21,638 nt of DNA from Pleurotus djamor (GCA_029747585.1 JAPEVF010000764.1:1-21638); one strand, 5' to 3'; positions 1 to 9,234 are shown, counted from the first letter of the stretch. Numbers and translations are program-made. Notes: generated by a model from the sequence alone, not told the origin.

Positions 1-91
1 TGGGTAGGGGGAAAAACCTAGGCCTAATTAGCAATTCTGTGACATGTCACATGGGTCACATCCAATTGTCACTCACTTTCCTCCACTCCAC

Positions 92-1998
92 GGGCTACCA
101 GGAAGCCCATGTGACAGCAGAGGCACTACAGTGTCTCATACTATGGCCTTCCAGGTAGCCCGTGGAGTGATGACCGCACACTGTATGGTGGGACATTACA
201 TCATGGGCTACCTGGAAGCCCGTGTGAGGGTAGAATATAAACTGTATCTCACACTGTGGGCTTCCAGGTAGCCCGTGTAGTCGCAACAATGGTGTATATT
301 GTAGCACATAATAGTACGGGCTACCAGGAAGCCCATGTAGTGACAACTGCACACGGCATAGTGGGGAACCACATCATGGGCTACCAGGAAGCCCGTGTAC
401 CGACAACCGCGTCGTATGTGGTGGGAGCATCATATCACGGGCTACCAGGAAGCCCATGTGAGTACGGTGTACATGCAGTCCATTATACCGTGGGCTTCCA
501 GGTAGCCCGTGGAGTGACCACCGCACATTGTATAGTGGGGAACCACATCATGGCTACCTGGAAGCCCGTGATGTGATGCTCCCACCACGAGCTTCCAGGT
601 AGCCCGTGTAGTGACCACCGCACATTGTATATTGGCAGATCATATCATGGGCTACCAGGAAGCCCGTGTAGCGACAACCACGTGGTATGTGGTGGGAGCA
701 TCACATCACGGGCTACCAGGAAGCCCATGTGAGTATGGCGTACATACAGTCCATCATACCTTGGGCTTCCAGGTAGCCCGTGTATTGACGACTGCGTACC
801 GCACAGTGGGATAGCATAGCATGGGCTACCAGGAAGCCCGTGTGAGGGTGGTAGAATGAATCCTGGATCTTACACTGTGGGCTTCCAGGTAGCCCATATA
901 GCAATGACCAGACAGTGGGATACTCCATCATNGGCTACCTGGAAGCCCGTGTGAGTGCGGTGTACATACCGTAACTCATACCACGGGCTTCCAGGTAGCC
1001 CGTGTAGTGGACCATGATGATATATTTTATAGCATGTCATAGTAAGTATGGGCTACCAGGAAGCCCGTGTAGTGATGGCTGTATATTGTGCAGTGGGATA
1101 CTACATCACGGGGTACGTGGAAGCCCATATGAGTGGGGTGGATACAGTCCCATATCATGGGCTTCCAGGTAGCCCGTGTGGTGACAACCGCACAACCGCA
1201 CAGTATATGGTGGGATATCACATCACGGGCTACCAGGAAGCCCATGTGAGGTTGGAATACATACTGCATCTCACACTGTGGGCTTCCAAGTAGCCCGTGT
1301 AGCGATAACCGCACAGTAGGATAATATAGCATGGGCTACCAGGAAGCCCGTGTGAGGTGGAATATATACTGCATCTCACACTGTGGGCTTCCAGGTAGCC
1401 CATGTAGCCATTAACTGCACACTGTATAGTACGATTTCAGATCACAGTATCCCATACGATGGGCTTCCAGGTAGCCCGTGTCGTGACAACCGCACAGTGG
1501 ACATCATAGAACGGGCTACCAGGAAGGCCATGTGAGTGCGGTGTATATACTGTCATTCATACCATGGGCTTCCAGGTAGCCCATGTAGCAACGACTACAT
1601 ATCATATAGCACGGGCTACTAGGAAGCCCATTTGAGTGTGGTGTATATACACTCCTCACTCATCCCATGACCTTCCGGGTAGCCCGTGTCGTGACAACCG
1701 CACAGTAGGACAACATGGCACGGGCTACCAGGAAGCCCAATTGAGTGTGGTGTATATACGCTCCTCACTCATCCCATGGCCTTCCAGGTAGCCCGTGTAG
1801 TCACAATTATGTTCTATGTACTCTGTTCCATTGGGCTACCTGGAAGCCCACAGAGTAGCAGTAAGATCCATGTCCTGGTAGCGCGTGTCATGTTTATGTA
1901 CCAGTCGTCTACGTACATTGGCCTTCCAGGTAGCCCGCCCACTGGTACCTGATACATACAGATTTCGGGGGACTTTTGAACGGGCTACCTGGAAGCCC
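92..1998. repeat. Array of ~35 near-palindromic 17-mers, alternating orientation
   Basis: Two related 17-mers recur: form A, GGGCTACCaGGAAGCCC (centre a or t), and form B, GGGCTTCCaGGTAGCCC. Form A with centre t is the exact reverse complement of form B. Each 17-mer is also an imperfect palindrome in itself (GGGCT...AGCCC arms). Copies start at about 92(A), 145(B), 205(A), 258(B), 318(A), 378(A), 439(A), 492(B), 551(A), 589(B), 649(A), 710(A), 763(B), 823(A), 879(B), 932(A), 985(B), 1050(A), 1110(degenerate), 1159(B), 1227(A), 1280(B), 1333(A), 1385(B), 1461(B), 1513(A), 1566(B), 1613(A), 1669(B), 1722(A), 1788(B), 1833(A), 1873(half), 1920(B), 1982(A). A-to-B spacing is mostly about 53 bp and B-to-A about 60 bp, giving an A+B unit near 113 bp. 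Spacers are related to each other. Open frames through the array merely translate the repeat. No gene is seen here. Bases 1-91 contain no copy. Confidence 0.95.
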
Positions 1999-2335
1999 AT
2001 TGTACGTAGACGTCTTGTACAACTTCTGGGTGTCCGGGCAGCCTGTCTTGTGCTTGTGTATATGTATCGTGAACCTTACCCTATATAGAACACATCTTCC
2101 CGGTTTTCAGAATGATACAGAATACCAAGACACCCGCACAGGTTCCAGGAATATACCAGAAATCATATATTTGGCTGTGAACGAGGTACACAGAAGATAC
2201 AAATACGGTGATACTACATAGGTAGAGTTGTTACAGAAAGGTCAAGCAAACGAAGTCAAAAACAAAGTACATATCAAGGCTTCGAGCAGAAATAGGCATG
2301 AGGGGAGGATACAAATACAAAAATAGAATGGTAGT
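1999..2335. other. Intergenic stretch between the repeat array and the first gene
   Basis: No copy of the 17-mer and no convincing coding exon is seen. A short open frame crosses from the array's end to 2221 but its composition looks random. The stretch probably holds the 3' untranslated region of the minus-strand gene ending at 2336. No RNA gene or mobile-element terminus was recognised. Confidence 0.5.
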
Positions 2336-3523
2336 CTACGGTTTACGGCGTCCATAAGTATTGACAACTCGACCTCCACGACCACGAGGGTGTTGAACAT
2401 TCGACGGACTGAACGTCGTAATATTCAGGTTTACCCGTTGTTCACCTTGTCGCGCGGTAAGACCAGTTGGAAGACTTTGTGGCGCGAAGTGAGGTTGAGG
2501 CACATCGTTTTCGGTGCCCTGGCCCTCTTCGGTGTCATCGTTGTCATCACCCTCGGGAACATCCGCGAGTGGTGCCACCAAGTCCTCCGTTGCATCATCC
2601 ATTGCTTGGGATAAAGCAATGCGCGAACTCGCGCGAGCGTGACGGCTGCGAGTAGGAGAATTGGGAGCCTGCGAAGGGCGACGAGCACGAGGTGGTGGAG
2701 GGACTTGTCTTTGGGGACGTGGAGGTACATAACGCGAGGAGGAGCCGGAAGCAATAGGGTTGTCGTCGGATTCAGTCATTTGAGACGAGGATTGGTCCAT
2801 CAAAATTCGTTCAACAAAAGGGGACGAAGCCATGGTTTGCGAACCGGAACGTCTCTTCTTGGCAACGCGATCGCGAGAGGGGGTGATATCGGGTGCTGGC
2901 TGCTTATTGTTTCTGCGAGGGGGAGAGAAATTGGACGATTGCGTGACAGCGTCTACGTCCATCGCATCATTCAGACTAAGGTTGTTCATTGGAATGGCGA
3001 CGTAAGGGATCTGGGAAGAGGATGGAGTCGTCGATGATTGGGAAGATGAGGTGACGGGAGGTTGCGAGATGACTTGGGAAGACGACGATTGAGTGGCGGC
3101 AGGTTGGGTAATGGGCTGGATGCGCTGACTAGACAAAGAGGGGACGGAATGTCGTTGATCTTGAGACGCTGATGCCTGACTAGCAGAAACGCGATGAGTA
3201 GATGCCAATGAAGAGGACACCGCCGCTTCAACTTGTGTCGATCCGGACTGAAAGGTGTTGTGTCAGGATACGAAGTGCGGATAGAAAACAGCACGCACGG
3301 TGGAAGACGTAGCGCCACCTTCATTTCCAGACATAGTCCTATCTACCACCCTCCCTTTCATCTTGAGGAATGCCTTCGATGGTGTTCCGGATTCGGGTAG
3401 CGTGGTCTTTATGGTCGGACGTGGCATACCCAGTGTATACGGCAAAGGAGTGACCTGTTGACAATTCAATGAGCTACGAACGCATGGAAGGCGAAACAAC
3501 GTTCTGACCTTGGCTTTGGCCAT
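2336..3523 (-). CDS. Hypothetical Ser/Pro/Gln-rich basic protein, probably nuclear
   Basis: I do not recognise this protein. Two exons join in frame: 3523-3299 and 3247-2336. The 51-nt intron has a GTGCGT donor, a CCTGAC branch-like motif and a TTTCAG acceptor, and it carries an in-frame stop if retained. The product is 378 residues. About the first 65 residues are ordered-looking and basic (MAKAKVRTLF start). A long disordered part rich in Ser, Gln, Thr and Pro follows, then an NLS-like VAKKRRS, a proline/arginine-rich patch (PPRPQRQVPPPPRARRP), an acidic stretch (PEGDDNDDTEE) and an RG-rich end (PRGRGGRVVNTYGRRKP). This make-up suggests a nuclear regulatory or chromatin protein, which is inference only. 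The ATG has a good fungal context (tacaATGG). It lies 72 bp after the stop of the upstream minus-strand frame, and a 48-nt intron could fuse the two (see findings). Confidence 0.6.
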
Positions 3524-3595
3524 TGTATTCTTTTTGGGCTTGTTCTTGGATTCGCACTGCAGCCCTTGATCAAAAGCGAAGTCTAGGGGGCAGAG

Positions 3596-4009
3596 TCAGC
3601 CCACATCGCTGCTAAGATACAGTTCACTGGGGTGGGGAATACCGTAAAATGCATGTGGCTTATCGAGAGCATGACCCAAAGCCTCGGTGACCTCACTCAA
3701 CGATTGTGTCGACCAGCCCACGGGTGTAGGCACCTCCGTAAGGATAATGCTCTTTCCTAGAGCAACGCAGCTGTGAGGCAGAACTGACAAGCCTGCCCGC
3801 GTCCTGTTTTCAAGAGCATAGTCATGATAGCGTATTCTGCGAAATCCGTTGGATCCTACCCCCATGCCGCTACATATCTGGCCAGAGCTCCGACGACAAG
3901 CGTCCAACGCGTCTCGAAGCAGATCCGACCCATGAGAGGGCACCTAAAAGACGCATAAGACGGACCATCCATCCAAGGAACGACAAAATACCTCAAAGCA
4001 GTCCACAAC
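3596..4009 (-). CDS. Terminal exons of an unrecognised protein downstream of the CWH43 exon
   Basis: A frame reads from 4009-3992 across a 48-nt intron (3991-3944, GTATTT...TTTTAG) into 3943-3596, giving about 121 residues to a stop. The last 115 residues look like real protein, with balanced composition and motifs such as NGFRRIRYHDYALENRTRAG, LGKSIILTEVPTP and PHAFYGIPHPSELYLSSD. I could not assign a family, and it does not match what I know of either CWH43 domain. No plausible ATG starts it. The CWH43 exon upstream ends in phase 2, so splicing it to 4009 enters another frame and soon hits a stop. It may be the 3' end of a gene whose 5' part was lost by rearrangement or misassembly near the n at 4034, or an N-terminal part of the gene at 2336-3523. 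Confidence 0.35.
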
Positions 4010-4086
4010 CTGCGATAAGATAGTACCAATCCCNTATGCTGCTTCGGGTCCAGTTGGGTCGTTCAGGAGAGATGGTCAGGACTCAC

Positions 4087-4283
4087 GTTGCAGAAACGGA
4101 CGGAAACCATTCCTGAGGGTACCCCGCAACTCCATTTTTTACAATTTTCTTGTAGTGCAAAAGGCAGCCGACCAGGAGTGCAGTCCCAAAAGCTGAGAAA
4201 GCAAGCCAAGTGTGTATCCGCGCGATGAGGGACGCGTCAAAAACGACGCGTTTGGTGTTTTTGGGCTCGCCTGAGGACGGCAT
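4087..4283 (-). pseudogene. CWH43: CWH43 N-terminal exon, apparently truncated gene
   Basis: The exon encodes 65 residues from an ATG at 4283 and ends at a perfect GTGAGT donor (4086). It contains a membrane segment (LAFSAFGTALLVGCLLHYKK) followed by IVKNGVAGYPQEWFPSVSAT, the conserved N-terminal signature of CWH43. That family acts in the ER/Golgi to remodel GPI-anchor lipids to ceramide. In the family this signature is followed by IGDWYPER-like sequence and then several hundred further residues with many membrane spans plus a C-terminal phosphatase-like domain. None of that is found on either strand here. An ambiguous base lies at 4034, just beyond the donor. Either the gene was cut by a rearrangement or the assembly is wrong. 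The exon itself is confidently identified; the pseudogene status is inferred. Confidence 0.65.
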
Positions 4284-4451
4284 AAGCCTCTTCGTAGGTT
4301 TACAATGTACAGTGTCGAGAGAAACGAGGATAAGGGCTTCAGCTTCAGCTTGCCTTGGCTCGCTCGGCCCCTAAGGATGGGAAGGGCGCTCGTCGTCTCC
4401 ACGCAGATCGCCCCCGACTCGGCTCAACGCCCACACGGTGATAACTTTTTC
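4284..4451. promoter_or_regulatory. Short divergent intergenic region, CWH43 exon / ZNG1
   Basis: These 168 bp separate the minus-strand CWH43 ATG (4283) from the chosen ZNG1 ATG (4452), so both promoters must lie here or overlap the genes. The ZNG1 frame stays open upstream to an ATG at 4305, which would add 49 residues without family resemblance and leave only 21 bp for two promoters. The downstream ATG is therefore preferred. No clear TATA box was seen. Confidence 0.45.
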
Positions 4452-5757
4452 ATGGGGGACATCTCAGACTCACAGCAATCGCATATCCCAATAACGGTCT
4501 TTACCGGGTTCCTTGGAGCGGGGAAGACCTCAGTTATCCTGTCTCTTTTGCCTCAATTACCCAAAGATTACAAAGTCGTTCTTCTGAAGAATGAATTCGG
4601 AGACGTAGAAGGTACAACGATCCAGCGGTCCTGCTCGCTATCTAATGGGGGATAGTTGACAGCAAACTGGCCGAACAGTCGAGCCTTGCTGCGGTCAGCG
4701 AAATCCTCAATGGATGCATGTGAGTCTTTTGAGCCCAATCTGTCTTACGGCCGCATGAACATTGAATTTGTTCTCCAAGGTGCTGTGTTCTCGTCGGGCA
4801 GATGCAGACAGCCCTTCTGGAAATAAGAGGCTCGTCATGTCTTGATTCACTCAACATATCGTCCAACGTCCTGCCATAGAAAAGTACCGACCTGACCGGA
4901 TTATCATCGAGTGCTCGTGAGGACGTAACAAGCTTCTCCAACCCAGTACCCTAATCGCTGGCCTGTCTAGTGGCTCTGCTTTCCCTGCTACTCTCGCGTT
5001 CCAGATCCGCGAGTTAGAGAAGCAAACCTCTGGCGACTTGAAACTCGATGCCATCGTCACCGTCATAGATGCTGAGAATTTCCAAGGATACGAGGATACA
5101 TCGCCTACCGCGAGGATGCAGGCCAGTTATACGGACATCATCCTAATCGTACGTTCTTCAACGATTGTCAAGCTCAGGTGCTGAGAGACGTCTATTCCAC
5201 AGAACAAATGGGAACATGTCAACGAAAGGCAACTTGACGATGTCCTCGATCACCTCAACACTCTGAACGACCAGACACCCAAAGTTCGCTGTAGAGGTCG
5301 AGATGGCGTTGACCCATCGCTCATCTTCGGTCTCGGGACATCGTTGTTTACTGACAAGACCGCTCACGCCCATTGTAACACTCACCATGACGAAGTTGAA
5401 ACGGTCACCATCGGCAAAACGACGTCCGGCCCTTGCAGTTGCACTGACCATGATCACACGCACTCTCATGCAGTTGATATCGCTCTAACGGACGCCCCCA
5501 TCTCAAGTGTTGTCCTTGTACGCGCCCTAGACTCCCTGTCCAAGGAATCCATCTGGCGAGTGAAGGGATTCATACGGCTAGAAGATGGGTTGTACATCCT
5601 AAACTGGGCGTTTGGACGTTATGACCTCGTTAAATCGTCAAGTGGCGAACACCTCAATGAGAAGGAAGTGATCAAATTCACTGTTATGGGAGAAAGAGGC
5701 GAAGTGAAGCGGCTATCTCGGAAGTTTGCTGCGCTCCTCGGCGCGACATTAGAGTAA
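4452..5757 (+). CDS. ZNG1: CobW/CBWD-family zinc metallochaperone GTPase
   Basis: Six exons: 4452-4611, 4656-4719, 4780-4829, 4880-4916, 4971-5148, 5203-5757. They total 1044 nt and 347 residues. The family hydrolyses GTP to deliver zinc to clients such as methionine aminopeptidase 1. Visible motifs are the Walker A TGFLGAGKT (residues 18-26), the metal-binding GCMCC (73-77; CxCC), RPDRIIIECSGSAFPATLAF and the C-terminal domain with KGFIRLEDGLYILNWAFGRY. Between the domains are His-rich, probably metal-binding, stretches (HAHCNTHH, DHDHTHSHA). Intron 3 (4830-4879) needs a GC donor: GAG|GCTCGT...CATAG. No nearby GT keeps the frame. The N-terminal CPxLVP-type client-docking motif known from eukaryotic ZNG1 is not seen. 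The gene starts a head-to-tail run with HNT1 and DPH2. Confidence 0.9.
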
Positions 5758-5972
5758 TACCTTAGAAAGCACCTAGAGGGCGTAATGAAGACGAGCGTTT
5801 ACTATCGTTCGGTGTGCTGACATCGCGCTCCGTCGTCTTCGAACTCCTAGAAGCTCGGCCAAATGACCCTGGAGACACTAGCCATAGGGGACTCGGGAGT
5901 AGATAAACATCGGTTCGTCATAATGCCGAGTGAAAACCCCTTTGGTTGTCTGCTTCCTGCTCTGTGTTTATA
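5758..5972. promoter_or_regulatory. ZNG1-HNT1 intergenic spacer
   Basis: These 215 bp lie between two same-strand genes and must carry the ZNG1 3' end and the HNT1 promoter. A pyrimidine-rich run (ttgtctgcttcctgctctg, 5945-5963) lies just before the HNT1 ATG and could mark the transcription start. No other feature was recognised. Confidence 0.4.
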
Positions 5973-6734
5973 ATGGCCAATCTAGACGAGAAGTGAGTCC
6001 TTAGCGTACTCGGCACACCAGCATTGCGTTGAATGGCAGATTAGATGTCTATTCTGCGCTATCCTGCAAGGTCGGATGAGTCGAACTTGACGTGTATTCG
6101 TTGTGTAGCTTCTGATGCATGAAGTCCGTTCACGTAGGCAAGCTCCCTTGTATGAAGGTGTACGAGACGGATCACAGGTGCGTTATGAACTCTACTCTGG
6201 GATGCTAACGTCCATTATCAACTTGATACAGCTTGGCCTTTCTCGATATCCACCCCGTATCAGAAGGCCACACATTAGTGATATCAAAATGCAGGTCGTC
6301 AACAGGATACATAGTAGCGTCGTAACTAAAACTTGCTGAACGGTAGATCACGCTCGAACTATAGCTGAGCTTCCAGATGAATACCTTGCTGACATGGGAC
6401 CCGTCATCAAGAAGGTCGCTATTGCAACTGGCGCGGAACATTACAACGTCCTTCAAGTATGTGTACTACGTCCGTGTTGTTCACCCACAAGATCTCATCC
6501 AATTCTTGAGTAGAACAATGGGAAGCTTGCATTCCAGGTAATTCTAACCTCGTCTGCCTTCTGCACGAGCCGCTGAAACTGGGTTAGCATGTCGATCACG
6601 TCCACTTCCATGTCGTGCCCAAGACCGATGCAAAGGACGGACTGGTCATGACCGTTGAAGAGAACTGGGCACCTAGGAAAGTTGGAGAGGAGCAATTGGC
6701 CGCTACCCTAGCCAAGCTCAAGAGCAAAATATGA
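5973..6734 (+). CDS. HNT1: HINT-type HIT-family nucleotide hydrolase
   Basis: Seven exons: 5973-5992, 6045-6070, 6138-6177, 6232-6290, 6347-6456, 6514-6537, 6588-6734. They total 426 nt and 141 residues, close to the 126-158 of known HINT1/Hnt1 proteins. The family hydrolyses adenosine 5'-monophosphoramidates and related nucleotides. Visible motifs are an N-terminal CLFC (residues 8-11, zinc-type CxxC), LAFLDIHPVSEGHTLVISKY, AEHYNVLQNNGKLAFQHVDH and the histidine triad HVHFHVV (97-103, catalytic His99 by family analogy). The C-terminal Trp of the family is present in ENWAPRK. Exon 1 encodes only six codons plus two bases. Intron 4 (6291-6346) requires a GC donor, AAAT|GCAGGT: this restores the conserved SKYH, whereas the GT three bases on (6294) runs into a stop. 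Confidence 0.92.
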
Positions 6735-6928
6735 AATAGTGTCTTAAGGTTCGCCAGGAATACAAGGGAAATATCGTCTGGAGTTTGCATGTAGTAGGAC
6801 CACCAGTAAATGATGAAGCCAATGCTGATAACAACTTGAACGGTGATAAGATAAGATGATCTAAGGTCAGAAATGATCAAACCGCGATTGGCCAACAACT
6901 TGCACGCAAACCTCACTCTACTCAAACT

Positions 6929-8944
6929 ATGGACTCAGCTCAAAGCTCAGCGTTTTCATCACAGGGAGAAGACGTCATCACTAGAAAAATAGTATTTGAG
7001 GGCACCGATACTCCCCAGCTTGACCCTCATACGCCCGATTTTGACACCTACTACGACATCGAATGGACTGCTGAGCAAATACGGGCAGGGGAGTTTAAAA
7101 GGGTAACGTACGCCTCTATGAATTCGGATGAAGACACCTCAATATCTTCCTTGAAGGTTGCGTTGCAATTTCCAGACCATCTACTACCACATTCCGTGCC
7201 TATATTTCGATCATTGAAGTCGCGTGTTCCGGCTGGACAAGATATATACATCCTCGCCGACACATCATATGGCAGGTGCGAGAAATACCCCTCAGAAAGT
7301 GAACCATAACTGACAAAAGCTTGTGAACAGCTGTTGCGTAGATGAAGTCGCGGCCCAGCACGTTGATGCCGATCTAATTGTGCATTACGGACACGCTTGT
7401 ATGAGCCAGTCCGTTGACCACCCGAATTCACGTATCAAAGATTCATCTAACACTGCGAATGTAGTCCATGTCGATTACCAGTGCTTTTTGTCTTCGGTCA
7501 GGAGGAGCTAGACGTAGTCGACTGCGTTCAACGTCTCCTTGACGCTACCAACGCGCTACCTACCGACTACGGTGTTATAACACTGAGTCATGATGTCGCT
7601 TATACTCATCGTGGCGGTAAGTGCGCTCCTTACCACTTTCATGCTGGTTTGAAATGCTCATTTTAGTTGCTTCAAAGACGAACTATCGTCTGCCCTCCGG
7701 GAAGCTGGTGTCCAAGTTTCGTACAAACCAATCCCTCGACGATTAGCTCCTACTGCAACAACACTCGAATCGCAGCACGAATCAGGATCCACGTCTACCC
7801 CACGTACAATGTTCTACATTGGCTCAGAGAGTTTGCACCTTACGAACATATTAATGACAAACTCGTCAGCCACCGTACGAGTCTCCTCGTTTCTTCTCAA
7901 AGCTGCATCTCCCTTCTAATCATAGCTTCCTTAGGTACTTCGATACGACCCGTTACTCAAATCTGTAACAACAGAATCAACGCGAACTAATAGGATGCTT
8001 ATGCGCCGTTACGCCGCGGTCCAGAAGGCTCGCGATGCCGACGTTATCGGAATCCTCGTTGGTACACTGGGTATCGGTGAATATGGAACCCACTTCGAGT
8101 TTATTCTGTCATCTGAAATTTTCAATAGCTTCGTACCTTCCCCTGATTGCACATCTTCGAGATTCAATCAGGAAGGCACACAAGAAAAGTTACACGATCA
8201 GCGTCGGAAAACTCAATCCCGCGAAGCTCGCAAACTTCATGGAAATTGAATGTTTCGTCCTCGTCGCGTGTCCAGAGAATAGTATCATCGAATCGAAGGC
8301 AACTCCTCATATTCCGAGGCGCCATCATACGCTGATCATTTTCCCCGCCTGATAGGAGTTCTTTCGACCTATTGTGACGCCATATGAACTGAAAGTCAGC
8401 TTCCAGGCAGAGCCAGAGTGGACAGGTGCCTATCTACTTGACTTTGACCGTGTCTTGTCAATATCGAATGGCGGTAATTCGACCCTCATAGACTACTGGG
8501 ACCCCTTTTTAACATGCCTGCTTCCTTGCAGATGACAGTGGTATCAATGAGGAAGAAAACGATCAACCATTGTTTTCATTGACGACCGGAAAATATAGGC
8601 ATGCTAAACGATATGGAGGTCTGTAGAGTGTTGAATGCTCAATTACACCCCTGGATTGCTTCTCATCCGCCCATTCAGATAATACTAATCCATCAGAGGC
8701 GGACTCCACCTCCGTCGTTCTGCGAAACCAAGACAATGCCCTGGCGCAGTTGTCCGACAGTGCTGCGGGTGAGCTACAATGATGCTTACTCAGTTTGATC
8801 TGGAGGGGGCTGACACACCGGGTAGCTCACTTCTTAAGCGAACGTTCGTACCAAGGATTGGAAGTTCGCCTCGGTCAAGATGCCCCTGGAGTTTTAGAAC
8901 AAGGGCGTAGTGGGATAGCGCGTGGTTATCAAGATGACCACTAG
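6929..8944 (+). CDS. DPH2: Diphthamide biosynthesis protein 2
   Basis: Ten exons: 6929-7275, 7331-7408, 7465-7616, 7678-7874, 7935-8076, 8129-8298, 8356-8473, 8532-8618, 8679-8768, 8826-8944. The total is exactly 1500 nt and 499 residues (yeast 534, human 489). Dph2 pairs with Dph1 in the cytosolic radical-SAM iron-sulfur complex that moves the 3-amino-3-carboxypropyl group of SAM to a histidine of elongation factor 2. Visible: [98 protein letters not shown] and a C-terminal YRHAKRYGG. Cys117 and Cys139 have the same 22-residue spacing as cluster ligands in yeast Dph2, and the ACP cysteine is a third candidate. Intron 6 (8299-8355) is GC-AG (AAG|GCAACT). Intron 3 uses an AAG acceptor at 7677, bypassing TTTTAG at 7666. 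The gene looks scattered in six frames but is intact once spliced. Confidence 0.93.
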
Positions 8945-9234
8945 CCCGAATAAAAGAATATGGGAATTACCTGTTGTGTTTGATCATGTCGACCTAATCA
9001 TAATCCCAGCGATCATCGATCATCTTCTATACTCCCCTTGACATCCGGAGTACTCATCGTGAATTCTTGCTCGTGTAAAATGCAGGAAGTGGCATCGCGA
9101 TTGGTTCGATCACGCATAACGAAAGTGATGAAGATTGCGGCGTTTAGAATAATGAGATCTACGAGAAGCATATCCTTTCCAAGAAATAATCCAAAAGTAA
9201 TAAAGTAATATAAACACAACCATAACTTAAGTCT
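8945..9234. other. Convergent 3' spacer between DPH2 and the terpene synthase
   Basis: These 290 bp separate two converging stop codons and should hold both 3' untranslated regions. A minus-strand open frame at 9013-9219 has no family resemblance and is treated as chance. No RNA gene was recognised. Confidence 0.4.

Noticed and set aside
44..1332. Repeat proteins with GLPGSP / GFQVAR / GYQEAR motifs on both strands
   Set aside because: These are translations of the 17-mer in several frames. Units of about 113 bp are not a multiple of three, so no frame persists, and both strands give equally good open frames.
92..1998. CRISPR array
   Set aside because: The geometry (short palindromic repeat, 36-43 bp spacers) looks similar, but orientation alternates, spacers are related to one another, and the surrounding genes are clearly from an intron-rich fungus.
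2390..3037. Plus-strand open frames opposite the Ser-rich gene
   Set aside because: They come from the reverse of a low-complexity Ser/Pro/Arg-rich coding region. The minus-strand frame is longer and has a proper intron.
7875..7934. Frameshift near 7960 in DPH2
   Set aside because: It disappeared when the donor was moved to GTACGA at 7875 and the acceptor to 7934, which gives [20 protein letters not shown] in frame.
6929..8944. DPH2 as a pseudogene with frameshifts
   Set aside because: The fragments look frameshifted before splicing, but nine short introns with usable signals restore a continuous 499-residue protein, and the exon total is exactly 1500 nt.
9013..9219. 68-residue hydrophobic minus-strand frame
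   Set aside because: It lies in the convergent 3' spacer with no homology and no splice links. A hydrophobic start in A/T-rich sequence is expected by chance.
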